A stretch of 10,725 bases of DNA from Cephalothrix spiralis (Eukaryota > Nemertea > Palaeonemertea > Archinemertea > Cephalotrichidae): NCBI GenBank assembly GCA_032353305.1, contig JAUCNG010395034.1:1-10725 (forward strand), written 5' to 3'. This document shows positions 1 to 6,548 of the stretch, piece by piece. The notes under the pieces were generated by a model. The model was not told the origin of the DNA. It saw only the letters and a list, made by a program, of their open reading frames with translations, and did no database searches. Position 1 is the stretch's first letter. The number at the start of each line of letters is the position of its first letter. Made by a program: the position numbers and the translations under genes.

Positions 1-44
1 GCCTTTAATATAAAATGAATGCTAAATAAATATATAATCTTGGA

Positions 45-330
45 ATGTTTTCAAAGAAATTCATGCCAAACAAATGTATGTCACCTGCTTCAAAACATGG
101 TTCAAAGAGTGCAGCTTCAACGACTACGTCTACAGCTTTAGCAACTGTTTCGACGCCTGGTTCTACGCCAACACCTAAAAATGTCTATCGAAGACTATGG
201 TGGCTAACACCAACAACTTATCAATTGCCTGAAAGTGATGATGAACAAGAAACGACAAGCGACACCAACTGCTTTTACGCCTGATTCTGCACAAACCGCA
301 TTAACAAATATTAGGAGTTTATGTGATGAT
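45..330 (+). pseudogene. Partial copy of Ser/Thr/Pro/Ala-rich repeat protein family (copy 0)
   Basis: An open frame from ATG 45 to a stop at 282-284 encodes 79 residues. It contains the repeat motif GSKSAASTTTSTA, then ATVSTPGSTPTPK, then RRLWWLTPTTYQLPESDDEQ. The DNA matches 1443-1760 closely at nucleotide level, so this is a second, 5'- and 3'-truncated copy of the family seen at 1135-2234. At the codon where the downstream copy has a TAA (1584-1586) this copy has TTA, so it keeps the presumably original reading through that point. After the acidic ESDDEQETTSDT stretch it goes out of frame and similarity fades near 330. No membrane segment or enzyme motif is visible. The protein is unidentified: low-complexity, probably disordered. 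The ATG at 45 may only be the first Met in a truncated copy. Confidence is high for the repeat relationship and low for a functional gene. Confidence 0.55.
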
Positions 331-701
331 AAGTCAATCTGTCAAGTAGCCCTTAATTAGTACTCCTAAATCGCAATTGACGCGAATCTGGCATGCAGCG
401 TATTGGGGATCTCCAGAGTAGGCAAGAACGCTGATCCGTGAACATTATACGATACATAGTATTTTTATAGACTACAATTTGCTTCAAATGTAAGTATGAT
501 TAAAATTGATATATGCATGTTTATATAATTGACATTAATTATAAAACGTTTTTTTGAATTATGTACGGTAATATAGATACTTTATAAACATTCCAATATG
601 ACATAGATATACGAGGTTTTAATTATGTATAATACCAAAGAATTTTATTTTCTACAGTTCCATAGTTTTATTTCGGTACATGGTTTGGTTTTTAAAATTA
701 T

Positions 702-733
702 AAAATTACCAATAATTAAAATTACCAATAATT
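702..733. repeat. 16-bp perfect tandem duplication
   Basis: The unit AAAATTACCAATAATT occurs at 702-717 and is repeated immediately at 718-733 without a mismatch. This looks like a simple local duplication in AT-rich DNA. No function is suggested. Confidence 0.9.
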
Positions 734-1089
734 ATTACTTTATATATACAGTGCGTTATGTGTCACTAAACCCATACACATTTTGCTAGTTTTCAGATTT
801 AATCACACTCCCTCCTCTTTAATCCTTCAGTAAAACTTCATCAATATTTTTCAAATCATAGATTTTTAATATGTAAAGTATTTTTATTTCGGGGACTTGT
901 TTTTCAATGTTAATTTTTGCAATCGACCAGGATACAGACATGGGGACAAGGCCCCCTTTGATTTTGAACAATTTGCGCCAAAAATAACCCGGGGCGGGAA
1001 AGCAAGGTCAAACACCCATGTGGGAATATCCATGTAGGCCTATGATTTGATAAAATTTAATACAATGTATTTCATGTTTGTGTAAATTC

Positions 1090-1097
1090 TGTTTCAG
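1090..1097 (+). promoter_or_regulatory. Candidate 3' splice acceptor
   Basis: TGTTTCAG is followed directly by a frame that is open from 1098 to 1262. It starts IEGPTLYYRVKKNVKN, continues with an acidic EDGDSND stretch, then runs into the tandem array. The acceptor consensus is reasonable but the polypyrimidine tract is short. The open frame after it is not the frame that gives the SKSAAST repeat protein, so the assignment is uncertain. Confidence 0.35.
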
Positions 1098-1134
1098 ATT
1101 GAAGGGCCAACTCTATATTATAGAGTGAAGAAGA

Positions 1135-1296
1135 ATGTTAAAAATGTTGAATCACAAGAAGATGGTGATTCCAATGACATTAAGTACAGCAGCTGGTTCA
1201 AAGAGTGCAGCTTCAACGATTATGTCACCTGCTCCAAAACCTGTGTCAACTGCTCCAAAACCTAGTTCAAAGAGTGCAGCTTCAACAACTATGTAA
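1135..1296 (+). pseudogene. N-terminal stub of the Ser/Thr/Pro-rich repeat protein (copy 1)
   Basis: ATG 1135 opens a 53-codon frame in the same phase as the repeat protein. It starts MLKMLNHKKMVIPMTLSTAA, continues into GSKSAASTIMSPAPKP, VSTAPKP and a second repeat, and stops at TAA 1294-1296. The neighbouring repeats have TCA or an equivalent codon at that position, so the TAA looks like a secondary nonsense change. An in-frame TGA lies just before the ATG, so this ATG, or a splice junction upstream, is the plausible 5' limit. The competing frame of the same DNA (from 1098) runs to a stop at 1263-1265, so the true first exon is not settled. The function is unknown. Confidence 0.4.
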
Positions 1297-1595
1297 ACTG
1301 CTCCAACACCTGGTTCAAAAAGTGCAGCTTCAACGATTATGTCACCTGCCCCAAACCTGTGTCAACTGCTCACAAACATATTTGGAAGAGAACAGCTTCA
1401 ACGATTATGTCACCTGCCCCAAAACGTGTGTCAACTGCTCCCAAACATGGATCAAAGAGTGCAGCTTCAACAACTATGTCACCTACTCCCAAATCTGGTT
1501 CAAAGAATGCAGCTTCAACGACGATGTCCTCTTCTCCAAAACCTGGTTCAAAGAGTACAACTTCAACGACTACGTCTACAGCTTAAGCAACTGTT
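1195..1595 (+). repeat. In-frame 48/69-bp tandem repeat array
   Basis: The start of the unit (GGTTCAAAGAGTGCAGCTTC or a close variant) recurs at about 1195, 1264, 1312, 1381, 1449, 1497 and 1545. Spacings are 69, 48, 69, 68, 48 and 48. The 48-bp core encodes 16 residues (GSKSAASTTMSPAPKP). The 69-bp form adds 21 bp encoding VSTAPKP. All spacings are multiples of three except one of 68, where a missing A in the CCCCAAACC stretch (about 1350) shifts the frame. The in-frame period argues that the array expanded while translated. Because the unit is a multiple of three, all three forward frames stay open for long stretches, so frame length alone is not evidence here. Confidence 0.85.
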
Positions 1596-2234
1596 TCGAC
1601 GCCTGGTTCTGCGCCAACACCTAAAAAGTTCCATCGAAGACTATGGTGGCTAACACCAACATCTTATCAAGTGCCGGAAAGTACGAGTGATCATGAACAA
1701 GAAACGACAAGCGCGACACCACCAACTGCATCTACGCCTGATTCTGCACCAACCGCAACTCCAACTAAAAGATGGAAAAGAAAAAAACCACCCATCCCAG
1801 TTCTACGACTGCAACTGCAGCGTATGTTGCCACACCTGTTTCGTCACCTTCTCAAAAAACGATACACAGGAGATTGTCATGTTTACCATCTAACAGATTG
1901 CCTCCAGGTGATTCAACTGATGCAACAAAACCAAAATATAATCGAAAAAGACTGGCTGCGAATTCTGGTGCCACGACTCCTGCAGCATCTTCCACAGTCA
2001 CAACTGCAACTTCAGCGTCTGTTTCGTCACCTGCTCCCAAAAGGACTATCCTGGATACAATATAACTCATTGCCTGCTGATACAACAAACGACTCCAGCA
2101 GCTTCTGCCATAGTTTCTGCCCCTGTGTCTATACCTGGATCTGGAAAACAACAGAAAAGAGAGCCCACCATCCAATTGCCATTAAAACGATATCCAAAAC
2201 GGGATAGATAATAAACTTGTGAAAATAAAGTATT
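1359..2234 (+). pseudogene. Main body of Ser/Thr/Pro-rich modular protein, copy 1, broken
   Basis: This continues the repeat protein after the frameshift near 1350. The repeats run to a TAA at 1584-1586, where copy 0 has a sense codon. The same frame then gives TPKKFHRRLWWLTPTSYQ, an acidic stretch and KRWKRKK. A run of seven A (1781-1787) shifts the frame, after which comes STTATAAYVATPVSSPSQ, then HRRLSCLPSNRLPPGDS, then KPKYNRKRLAANSG. A deletion relative to the copy at 6079-6548 then breaks the third module. The last readable piece in phase is KREPTIQLPLKRYPKRDR, followed by TAA-TAA at 2206-2211. Leu-rich motifs alternate with basic patches (possible nuclear localisation signals) and STPA-rich spacers. 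There are no enzyme motifs and I do not recognise the family. At least one nonsense change and three frame changes make this copy non-functional as read. Confidence 0.6.
2210..2229 (+). terminator. Paired poly(A) signals ending copy 1
   Basis: AATAAA occurs at 2210-2215 and again at 2224-2229, just after the tandem stop codons. Similarity to the other 3' copy ends at 2234, five bases after the second hexamer. The same arrangement is present at 6524-6548. This fits a real transcript end being part of the duplicated unit. No A-tail follows. Confidence 0.5.
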
Positions 2235-2579
2235 CACTATATTGAAATTGTTACTTTTTCTTCTTATTTATAATTAATATTTGCTACAAAATATAGGTCT
2301 CCAACTTATTCACTTCTAGACATCGAATACATTTTAACCTTATTCCGACTGGGGGGGGAGGCAAATCGGCCCCCTATATTTTGACCCGCTTATGACGTCA
2401 TCAAAAAATTAGATTTTTAAGTGCGCGAAAAAAGTGAAAAATATTGGTCATCGATTTGTTCGAAGTTGGTATTAAACGAAATGGCAATTTGCATGGTCTT
2501 TGTAATTATTAGAAACACTATATTAATCAGTACCAATAGAAAAATAAAAGCTTTTATGAGGAACTAGCCATCGGAAATT
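2235..2579. other. Non-coding spacer with G-run and CRE-like octamer
   Basis: No gene is supported. A run of eight G at 2351-2358 is followed by GGCCCCC at 2368-2374, giving a possible hairpin, then ATTTTGACCC. The palindrome TGACGTCA, the consensus CRE/CREB-type site, lies at 2393-2400. The motif GGCCCCCT followed by ATTTTGA is shared with 950-969, so both may be pieces of one dispersed repeat. Any promoter role is speculative. Confidence 0.35.
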
Positions 2580-3035
2580 GTGAATAGTAACAAGTTTCCG
2601 CAATTGAAGGAAGATACCAAAGAGGAACTCGATGCGGTGATTGGGTTAATCTACGCTCGGGGCGTAATGAATATGAACCTGACCGATGTTGGTATTTTAT
2701 TTTCTAATATTTTATGTCACCCAATTTTGGTACAACAATGTCTAAAACAGATTCATTTTTATTGTTCGGAGTTTAACTTTGATGATATTCGCGATCGGGA
2801 AAATGCCAACAGATTATTATCATGGCATACACAAATGGACATGCCTGGCAAAAAGACAGATTTTGCGCTATTCGTAACATTTTCTAAGCATTTTTTTCAC
2901 AATATTATTGTGCTTTACTGATATTCCTGGTGAGTATATATTTGTCTTGGTGAGACATTGTATCCACTAAGAAATCAAATTGGAATGAAGACTTATAACC
3001 CAAACAAACCGGCCCTATTGTTTCGATCTGTAAAT
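2580..3035 (+). pseudogene. piggyBac transposase, N-terminal and first catalytic region
   Basis: The frame from 2580 reads KEDTKEELDAVIGLIYARGV, then MNMNLTDVGILFS, then FNFDDIRDREN. These are hallmarks of the piggyBac helical domain (EEL.AFIGL, then FDD..R). Near 2857 the frame slips: the next frame reads DRFCAIRNIF, then IPGEY appears in a third frame, and the original frame resumes with LGETLYPLRNQIG, KTYNPNKPA and LLFRSVN, ending at the MITE-like insertion. In relatives the LGETLYP position reads DETLYP-like, with the first catalytic Asp; here it is Gly (codon GGT, 2949-2951). Transposase activity is therefore not expected. Position 2580 is a GTG, not a credible start; upstream sequence is lost or in an unrecognised exon. 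Confidence 0.75.
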
Positions 3036-3482
3036 GGCCTCAGGCCACTAATTGGTATCTAGTTGTTAGTTTCGGAGCATCATACCAGTCAGTTTAATGT
3101 AGAAGTAAAAGTTCAGTGTGTCACAGATGAAGAGATAAACAAAAAAGTTATATGACACTAATAGAATATTTTGATGCCTTGAAAAATTTGGTAAGTATTT
3201 GTGGAGTGAGCTCTTCTTGTTACAATGACGTTACTTCCGAGATTTCCCGTTAAAATCTTATTCAAATCTAAAAAGTATGAGAAAATCAACTTCTATTTTT
3301 CAATGAAATTATACTCAAAACGACTAAGAAGGGCCCCATATATTTCATGGTTCATGTATGAGCCAAAGACTGGTCCTTTCCAGAAAAAATAAAGTAAGTT
3401 ATTTTGAATCAATTTTTCACCTATAAAATTGGCTTGCTTGGAGATAGGAAACGTGTACTAAATGTAATTGTGGTTTGATGCC
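3036..3482. mobile_element. 447-bp MITE-like insertion inside the piggyBac gene
   Basis: The transposase frame stops matching after codons for LLFRSVN and resumes perfectly at 3487 with ACRVPYTLTSMVYDG, which belongs directly next to it. The interruption is flanked by AAAT on both sides (3032-3035 and 3483-3486). Its left end, GGCCTCAGGCCACTAATT, resembles the reverse complement of its right end, GGCATCAAACCACAATTA (about 12 of 18 positions). Removing the insert with one AAAT restores the protein phase exactly. No meaningful ORF is inside. An intron is less likely, because GT-AG joins at the visible sites do not restore the frame. The superfamily cannot be named from a 4-bp duplication alone. 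Confidence 0.6.
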
Positions 3483-3486
3483 AAAT

Positions 3487-3789
3487 GCATGTAGAGTTCC
3501 GTACACGCTGACTAGTATGGTTTATGACGGAAGACCGAATGTACCAAACAATTTTACATAACTTCAACTGCATGGTTATGTGAAATACCTAGTAGGTAAA
3601 TTACAGGGAGTTAAGATGGAACTGAAGTGTCGTAATATATCAATGGACCGTCTGTACACGTCGATCCCTTTGGCCTCCGATCTCCTAAAGAAGGGAATCA
3701 CCTTAGTTGGAACGTTGAAAATGAATATAATTGGTTTACCTGCAGAATTGAAAGAGTTATCAGGCAGATAAGAACTGAGCACAAAGGTA
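3487..3789 (+). pseudogene. piggyBac transposase, second catalytic region
   Basis: After the MITE-like insert the frame reads RVPYTLTSMVYDGRP, hits a TAA near 3550, and continues in the same phase with YVKYLVGKLQG, then RNISMDRLYTSIPLA, then GITLVGTLKMN and LPAELKELSGR. The NISMDRLYTS motif holds the second Asp of the piggyBac DDD triad, and it is preserved (GAC at 3646-3648). A TAA at 3769-3771 interrupts SGR-ELSTKV; relatives have Glu-rich sequence here, so GAA to TAA is a plausible origin. The block ends at AAAG/GTAAGA (3783-3792), a near-consensus splice donor that is also the left edge of the next interruption. Confidence 0.8.
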
Positions 3790-4662
3790 AGACAAATGAA
3801 TTTACAAATAATCAAATTAATACATTTACATCTACCTCGTATATAATTAAAATACATGGTATATGATTATGAATGATCAAAATCGAATTAGCAGTCAAAT
3901 TGTCTAATGCATGCATGGCCTTGGTGGCTTTTTCTATAACTCTTGCGTGATATAATTATTATTTTGATATTGTTGATCATTGTTATTTCTACGGCAATGG
4001 ATTAATTCTCTAGCGATCGGTCAATCTACTGTTCACATTATTTTAAAATGGAGGAAAAAGAAAATGGTAAGGACGATGGTAATTTGTTGGACCAAGCTAC
4101 CGGAGGTGTTACTGTTAGTAAAGATGCAACTGATCTTAGGAAATCAGCTAGAATAGGCACCATGGACAAAATTGATTACGTCGCAATGGTAAATGGAAGG
4201 TCCGGCGTCCATAGCAACAGTCAGGTTGAAAAATCAGATGAAGAGATCGCAGAATTAAAGTTAAGGTTAGCTATTGAAGAGCAAAGGGAAGAGACAGCCA
4301 AAGCACGAAAAATGACGTTGCAAAAAGAAGTTATTGGGCTCAGGAATGCCTTGAGTCGTAAAAAAGGAGAACTCTCTGAGATCGAGGCTCGGAGTGATTC
4401 GGCTTTATCTTTGCCTCCGGTGGGCCGCAAAGTCAGGGCGGATGAATCCAAAAAGAAACGAAAATGAGTTGCAATCAGAGATTTGAGACAAATGGATGAT
4501 TTGCAGGAGAAAATTGCCAATGTATCTTATTTAACTAGAACAGGGGAATCTAAAATTAGAGCGATCCTAGAGCTAGCGCTAGGCAACGCTAATTATGAAT
4601 TTTCAGCATGCTATTTTGCTTTACATATTTGTAAATATATATTTCTTCATTTATTTCATATG
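3787..4662. other. 876-bp interruption of piggyBac: intron or insertion
   Basis: The transposase phase joins exactly from STK (ending 3786) to VYEYERKQVMVSYYV (from 4663) when this stretch is removed. Two readings compete. As an intron, the donor AAAG/GTAAGA is excellent and the right side is pyrimidine-rich, but it ends CATATG rather than AG. As an insertion, GGTA flanks both sides (3786-3789 and 4662-4665), but terminal inverted repeats are not convincing in this AT-rich sequence. The stretch contains the gag-like coiled-coil ORF at 4048-4560, so at least part of it is mobile-element DNA. Confidence 0.5.
4048..4560 (+). pseudogene. Gag/ORF1-like coiled-coil protein fragment with one in-frame TGA
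   Basis: ATG 4048 opens 139 codons to TGA 4465-4467. The same frame then continues with VAIRDLRQMDDLQEKIANV. In order the protein has an acidic/Gly N-terminus, LRKSARIGTMDKIDYVAMVNG, a heptad-like charged helix (about residues 68-110, EEIAELKLRLAIEEQREE and onward), and a basic tail ending KKKRK. Short basic N-terminus, coiled coil, basic patch and then a DLR.MDDLQ-type helix resemble the first ORF (gag-like) of DIRS/Ngaro or gypsy-like retroelements. This is recall-based and the specific family is uncertain. No zinc knuckle, reverse transcriptase or protease is visible nearby, so it is a fragment. The single TGA fits CGA to TGA decay. It could instead be an unrelated host coiled-coil exon. 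Confidence 0.45.
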
Positions 4663-4897
4663 GTATATGAATATGAGCGCAAGCAAGTTATGGTGTCATA
4701 TTATGTTGTAAAAACGAAAAGTACTGGGCTACGAAATGTCTTGGCCCTCACCACAATGCGACCGATTGATGGAATCACCAAAGACGATGGCAAATGCAAG
4801 CCAGCTATGCTCAAACTCTATGACTTTACTAAAGGAGGCACCGACATCGTGGACCAGCGTATGGGAACATGTACCACCAAGTCTAAGTCCAGGCGGG
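4663..4897 (+). pseudogene. piggyBac transposase, third catalytic region
   Basis: The frame reads VYEYERKQVMVSYYVVKTKS, then NVLALTTMRPIDG, then KPAMLKLYDFTKGGTDIVDQ and TTKSKSRR. The TKGGTDIVDQ motif carries the third catalytic Asp of piggyBac transposases and is intact. No stop falls inside this block. It is also in the same reading phase as the upstream gag-like ORF, so a single open frame runs from 4468 to 4930. It ends at a GT (4898-4899) that would start the next intron. The preserved length suggests this part decayed more slowly or is younger than the flanking low-complexity copies. Confidence 0.85.
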
Positions 4898-5159
4898 GTA
4901 AAATCGATGAAAAGCTCATACTGGAATTATAGATGTGTGATTATACTGTTCAACATTTATTATCCCGTAAATAATATATGCGAACAATTTCTGAGAAAAA
5001 TCAACACAAAAGTTTTTCGAATTAAGTGGGTTTCATTATTCAAAATGAAATAAGAATATTTTCAACTTTAAAACAAAAATTCTCATGATCATAATTAGGA
5101 CGGATTATAGTAATTATATTTCTAATCACAATGCATGCATTTTATTTATGTATAAGTAG
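4898..5159. other. Likely intron in the piggyBac transposase
   Basis: The 262-bp stretch starts GTAAAA after TCCAGGCGGG and ends ATAAGTAG before ACAATGGGAGCG. The flanking protein pieces KSKSRR and TMGAISYILDTARIN are adjacent in related transposases, usually with one Trp between them. Joining at these exact GT and AG sites misses two bases of phase, so either the junction has mutated or the true sites differ slightly. The inside is AT-rich and non-coding. Confidence 0.5.
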
Positions 5160-5569
5160 ACAATGGGAGCGATTTCTTACATATTGGACACAGCCAGAAT
5201 TAATGCATCGACAGTCTTAGGGGTCAACCAGGAGACAAAACCCCACTCTATCAGCACCGTATTATTCCAATGGTCTTTAGTGATGCAGATTACAAGACCA
5301 TGGCTCAATAATCGCCTTATCAGTGGTTTGTCGTCCCAGATAATTAGAAAGATGGAGATATTTCTAGAACGTGACAAGCGAAAAGAAAAGGCCATTCTTC
5401 AAGGTAATAAACAGGTAAACAGGAGTGGGCGAATAAGATGCTCTGATTGCGTTGCTGAAATTGTCGGCAAACCGGATTATAAAATGAAGAAACAGAAGTT
5501 ACCAAAACAACTGTCCGCATGTGCCAAATTGAAACAAACGTTTTTTGCTGTCCATAGTACAATAATTTA
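5160..5569 (+). pseudogene. piggyBac transposase C-terminus with degenerate zinc-binding tail
   Basis: The frame from ACA 5160 (ATG 5163) to the stop at 5568-5570 reads MGAISYILDTARINASTV, then LVMQITRP, a basic helix, then RIRCSDCVAEIVG, a Lys-rich linker and SACAKLKQTFFAVH. This matches the last helical part of the transposase plus the C-terminal Cys/His-rich domain that, in piggyBac, binds zinc and the transposon ends. The first CxxC pair (RCSDC) is kept. The second pair and the following Cys appear replaced (CAKL, FFAVH), so the domain would not fold normally. No stop or frameshift falls in this block. There is no convincing poly(A) signal right after it. Confidence 0.8.
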
Positions 5570-5570
5570 A

Positions 5571-6078
5571 TACAAATTAAGTTTAGCTGTGAGTATGTTT
5601 GTGTATAGGAAGGAGTCATTTAACGTCAGAGGGGCCACTGGGCATCATAAATTAAAGGTCTCCCGAACACTCAGCTCTAACGCTTATTGTTCAGAACTAA
5701 CTGTCCGGGGGCACTGAACATCAGGACTTAAAGAGTCCCCCAGACACTGAAGTACCGGTAAGGGGGCATGAAATACCTTGACACCGACGGTAAAAAAAAA
5801 TGTTTAAGACTTTTCGAAAAAATCTTGCCGGCGTAAAAAAAAAACGACGGCTTTTTCTCTCGAAAAGTCCGCCTTTTTATGATTTCCAATTTTCGGAAAT
5901 TCTCACCGGCGGATCCGTAAACCAAGGCCTTATACGCGCGCCATAATAATGCAAGTAGACCTCCAAAACGAAAATGGAAAGAAGCTTTTCAGACAAATGC
6001 ATCTGTCAATGCCGAGGAAAATAAACATGTTTCTGATTTAAACACATCTTTGTAATTTGATTTGATTTATTATGTTCC
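5571..6078. repeat. Spacer with imperfect direct repeat and inverted repeat
   Basis: No gene is supported here. Two related stretches lie at 5631-5674 and 5707-5752. Both follow the pattern GGGG.CACTG..CATCA..TTAAAG..TCCC..ACACT, and the second can pair GGGGGCACT (5707-5715) with AGTCCCCC (5734-5741). Further on, GACTTTTCGA (5808-5817) is the exact reverse complement of TCGAAAAGTC (5860-5869). Three ACCGACGG/GCCGGCG/ACCGGCGG motifs, two of them next to poly(A) runs, lie at 5782-5911. This looks like a non-autonomous repeat fragment. Its family is unknown. Confidence 0.45.
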
Positions 6079-6548
6079 ATGCAACTGCAGCGTATGTTGC
6101 CACACCTATTTCGAGTCACATTCTCCAAAAAAGATACCCAGGAGATTGTCATGTTTACCATCTAACACATTGACTCCAGATGATTCAACTGATGCAACAA
6201 AACCAAAATATAATCGAAAAAGACTGGCTGCGAATTCTGGTGCTACGACTCTTGCAGCATCTTCCACGGTCACGACTGCAACTTCAGCGTCTGTTTCGTC
6301 ACCTACTCCCAAACGGATACCAGAAGGACTATCCTGGGTAAAATCTAACTCATTGCCTGCTGATACAACAAAACAAAATCGAAAAAGCCGGGCCTCATCT
6401 TTCACGACTCCAGCAGCTTCTGCAATAGTTTCTGCCCCTTTGTCTACACCTGGATCTGGAAAACAACAAAAAGGGAGCCCACCATCCAATTGCCATTAAA
6501 ACGATATCCAAAACGGGATAGAAAATAAACTTGTGATAATAAAGTATT
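6079..6548 (+). pseudogene. Third copy (3' half) of the Ser/Thr/Pro-rich modular protein
   Basis: DNA here matches 1793-2234 nearly base for base, from GCAACTGCAGCG to AATAAAGTATT. A stretch of 145 codons is open from 6062, but the first part is out of phase: AGTCACAT near 6113-6120 shifts it relative to copy 1. From about 6121 the phase gives SPKKIPRRLSCLPSN, DDSTDATKPKYNRKR, AANSGATTLAASS, PEGLSWVKSNSLPADTTKQ, NRKSRASSFTTPAASAIV. A one-base loss in the CAACAAAAAGGG stretch (about 6466-6475) ends it early at 6499, before the RYPKRDR tail still readable in other phase. It preserves a third Leu/basic module that copy 1 lost by deletion. AATAAA lies at 6524-6529 and 6538-6543. This copy shows the downstream module structure best. 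Confidence 0.6.

Larger units (their letters stand above)
331..1097. other. AT-rich non-coding stretch with two short repeats
   Basis: No supported gene lies here. It is mostly AT-rich sequence with a perfect 16-bp tandem duplication at 702-733 and a GC-richer patch around 942-1000. The patch contains GGGG(6 nt)CCCCC, able to form a small hairpin at 942-956. The stretch ends in TGTTTCAG at 1090-1097, a candidate 3' splice site for the exon-like sequence that follows. Confidence 0.5.
2580..5569 (+). mobile_element. Decayed piggyBac-type DNA transposon coding region with nested insertions
   Basis: Four collinear blocks match the order of a piggyBac/PGBD transposase (DDE_Tnp_1_7 family): N-terminal helical domain (2580-2857), first catalytic motif region (2929-3035), second catalytic region (3487-3789), third catalytic region (4663-4897) and C-terminal region with degenerate Cys-rich tail (5160-5569). 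Between them sit a MITE-like insertion, an intron or insertion with a gag-like ORF, and a likely intron. Frameshifts near 2857, 2915 and 2940, and in-frame stops near 3550 and at 3769-3771, show it is inactive. Terminal inverted repeats and TTAA target sites could not be assigned, so the element's true ends are unknown. The N-terminus before 2580 is missing or unrecognised. Confidence 0.8.

Noticed and set aside
1205-1624. 139-codon Gln/Cys/aromatic-rich frame across the tandem array
   Set aside because: It is an alternate reading of the 48/69-bp repeat and changes character where a one-base deletion shifts phase. The frame shared with copy 0 and the downstream module is the SKSAAST one.
2924-2935. 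Splice donor CCTGGTGAGTAT
   Set aside because: It matches the donor consensus, but PGEY is coding sequence expected at this point of piggyBac proteins and the next motif follows without a gap.
3036-3482. Intron within the piggyBac gene
   Set aside because: Available GT and AG sites do not restore the reading phase, whereas removing the stretch with one AAAT does so exactly, and the ends show inverted repeats.
3576-3857. 93-codon minus-strand frame
   Set aside because: Opposite the clearly recognisable piggyBac second catalytic block.
6106-6489. 127-codon minus-strand frame (and the similar one at 1852-2175)
   Set aside because: Antisense shadow of the Ala/Ser/Thr-rich plus-strand copies. 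Codon bias of the sense strand removes stops on the other strand.
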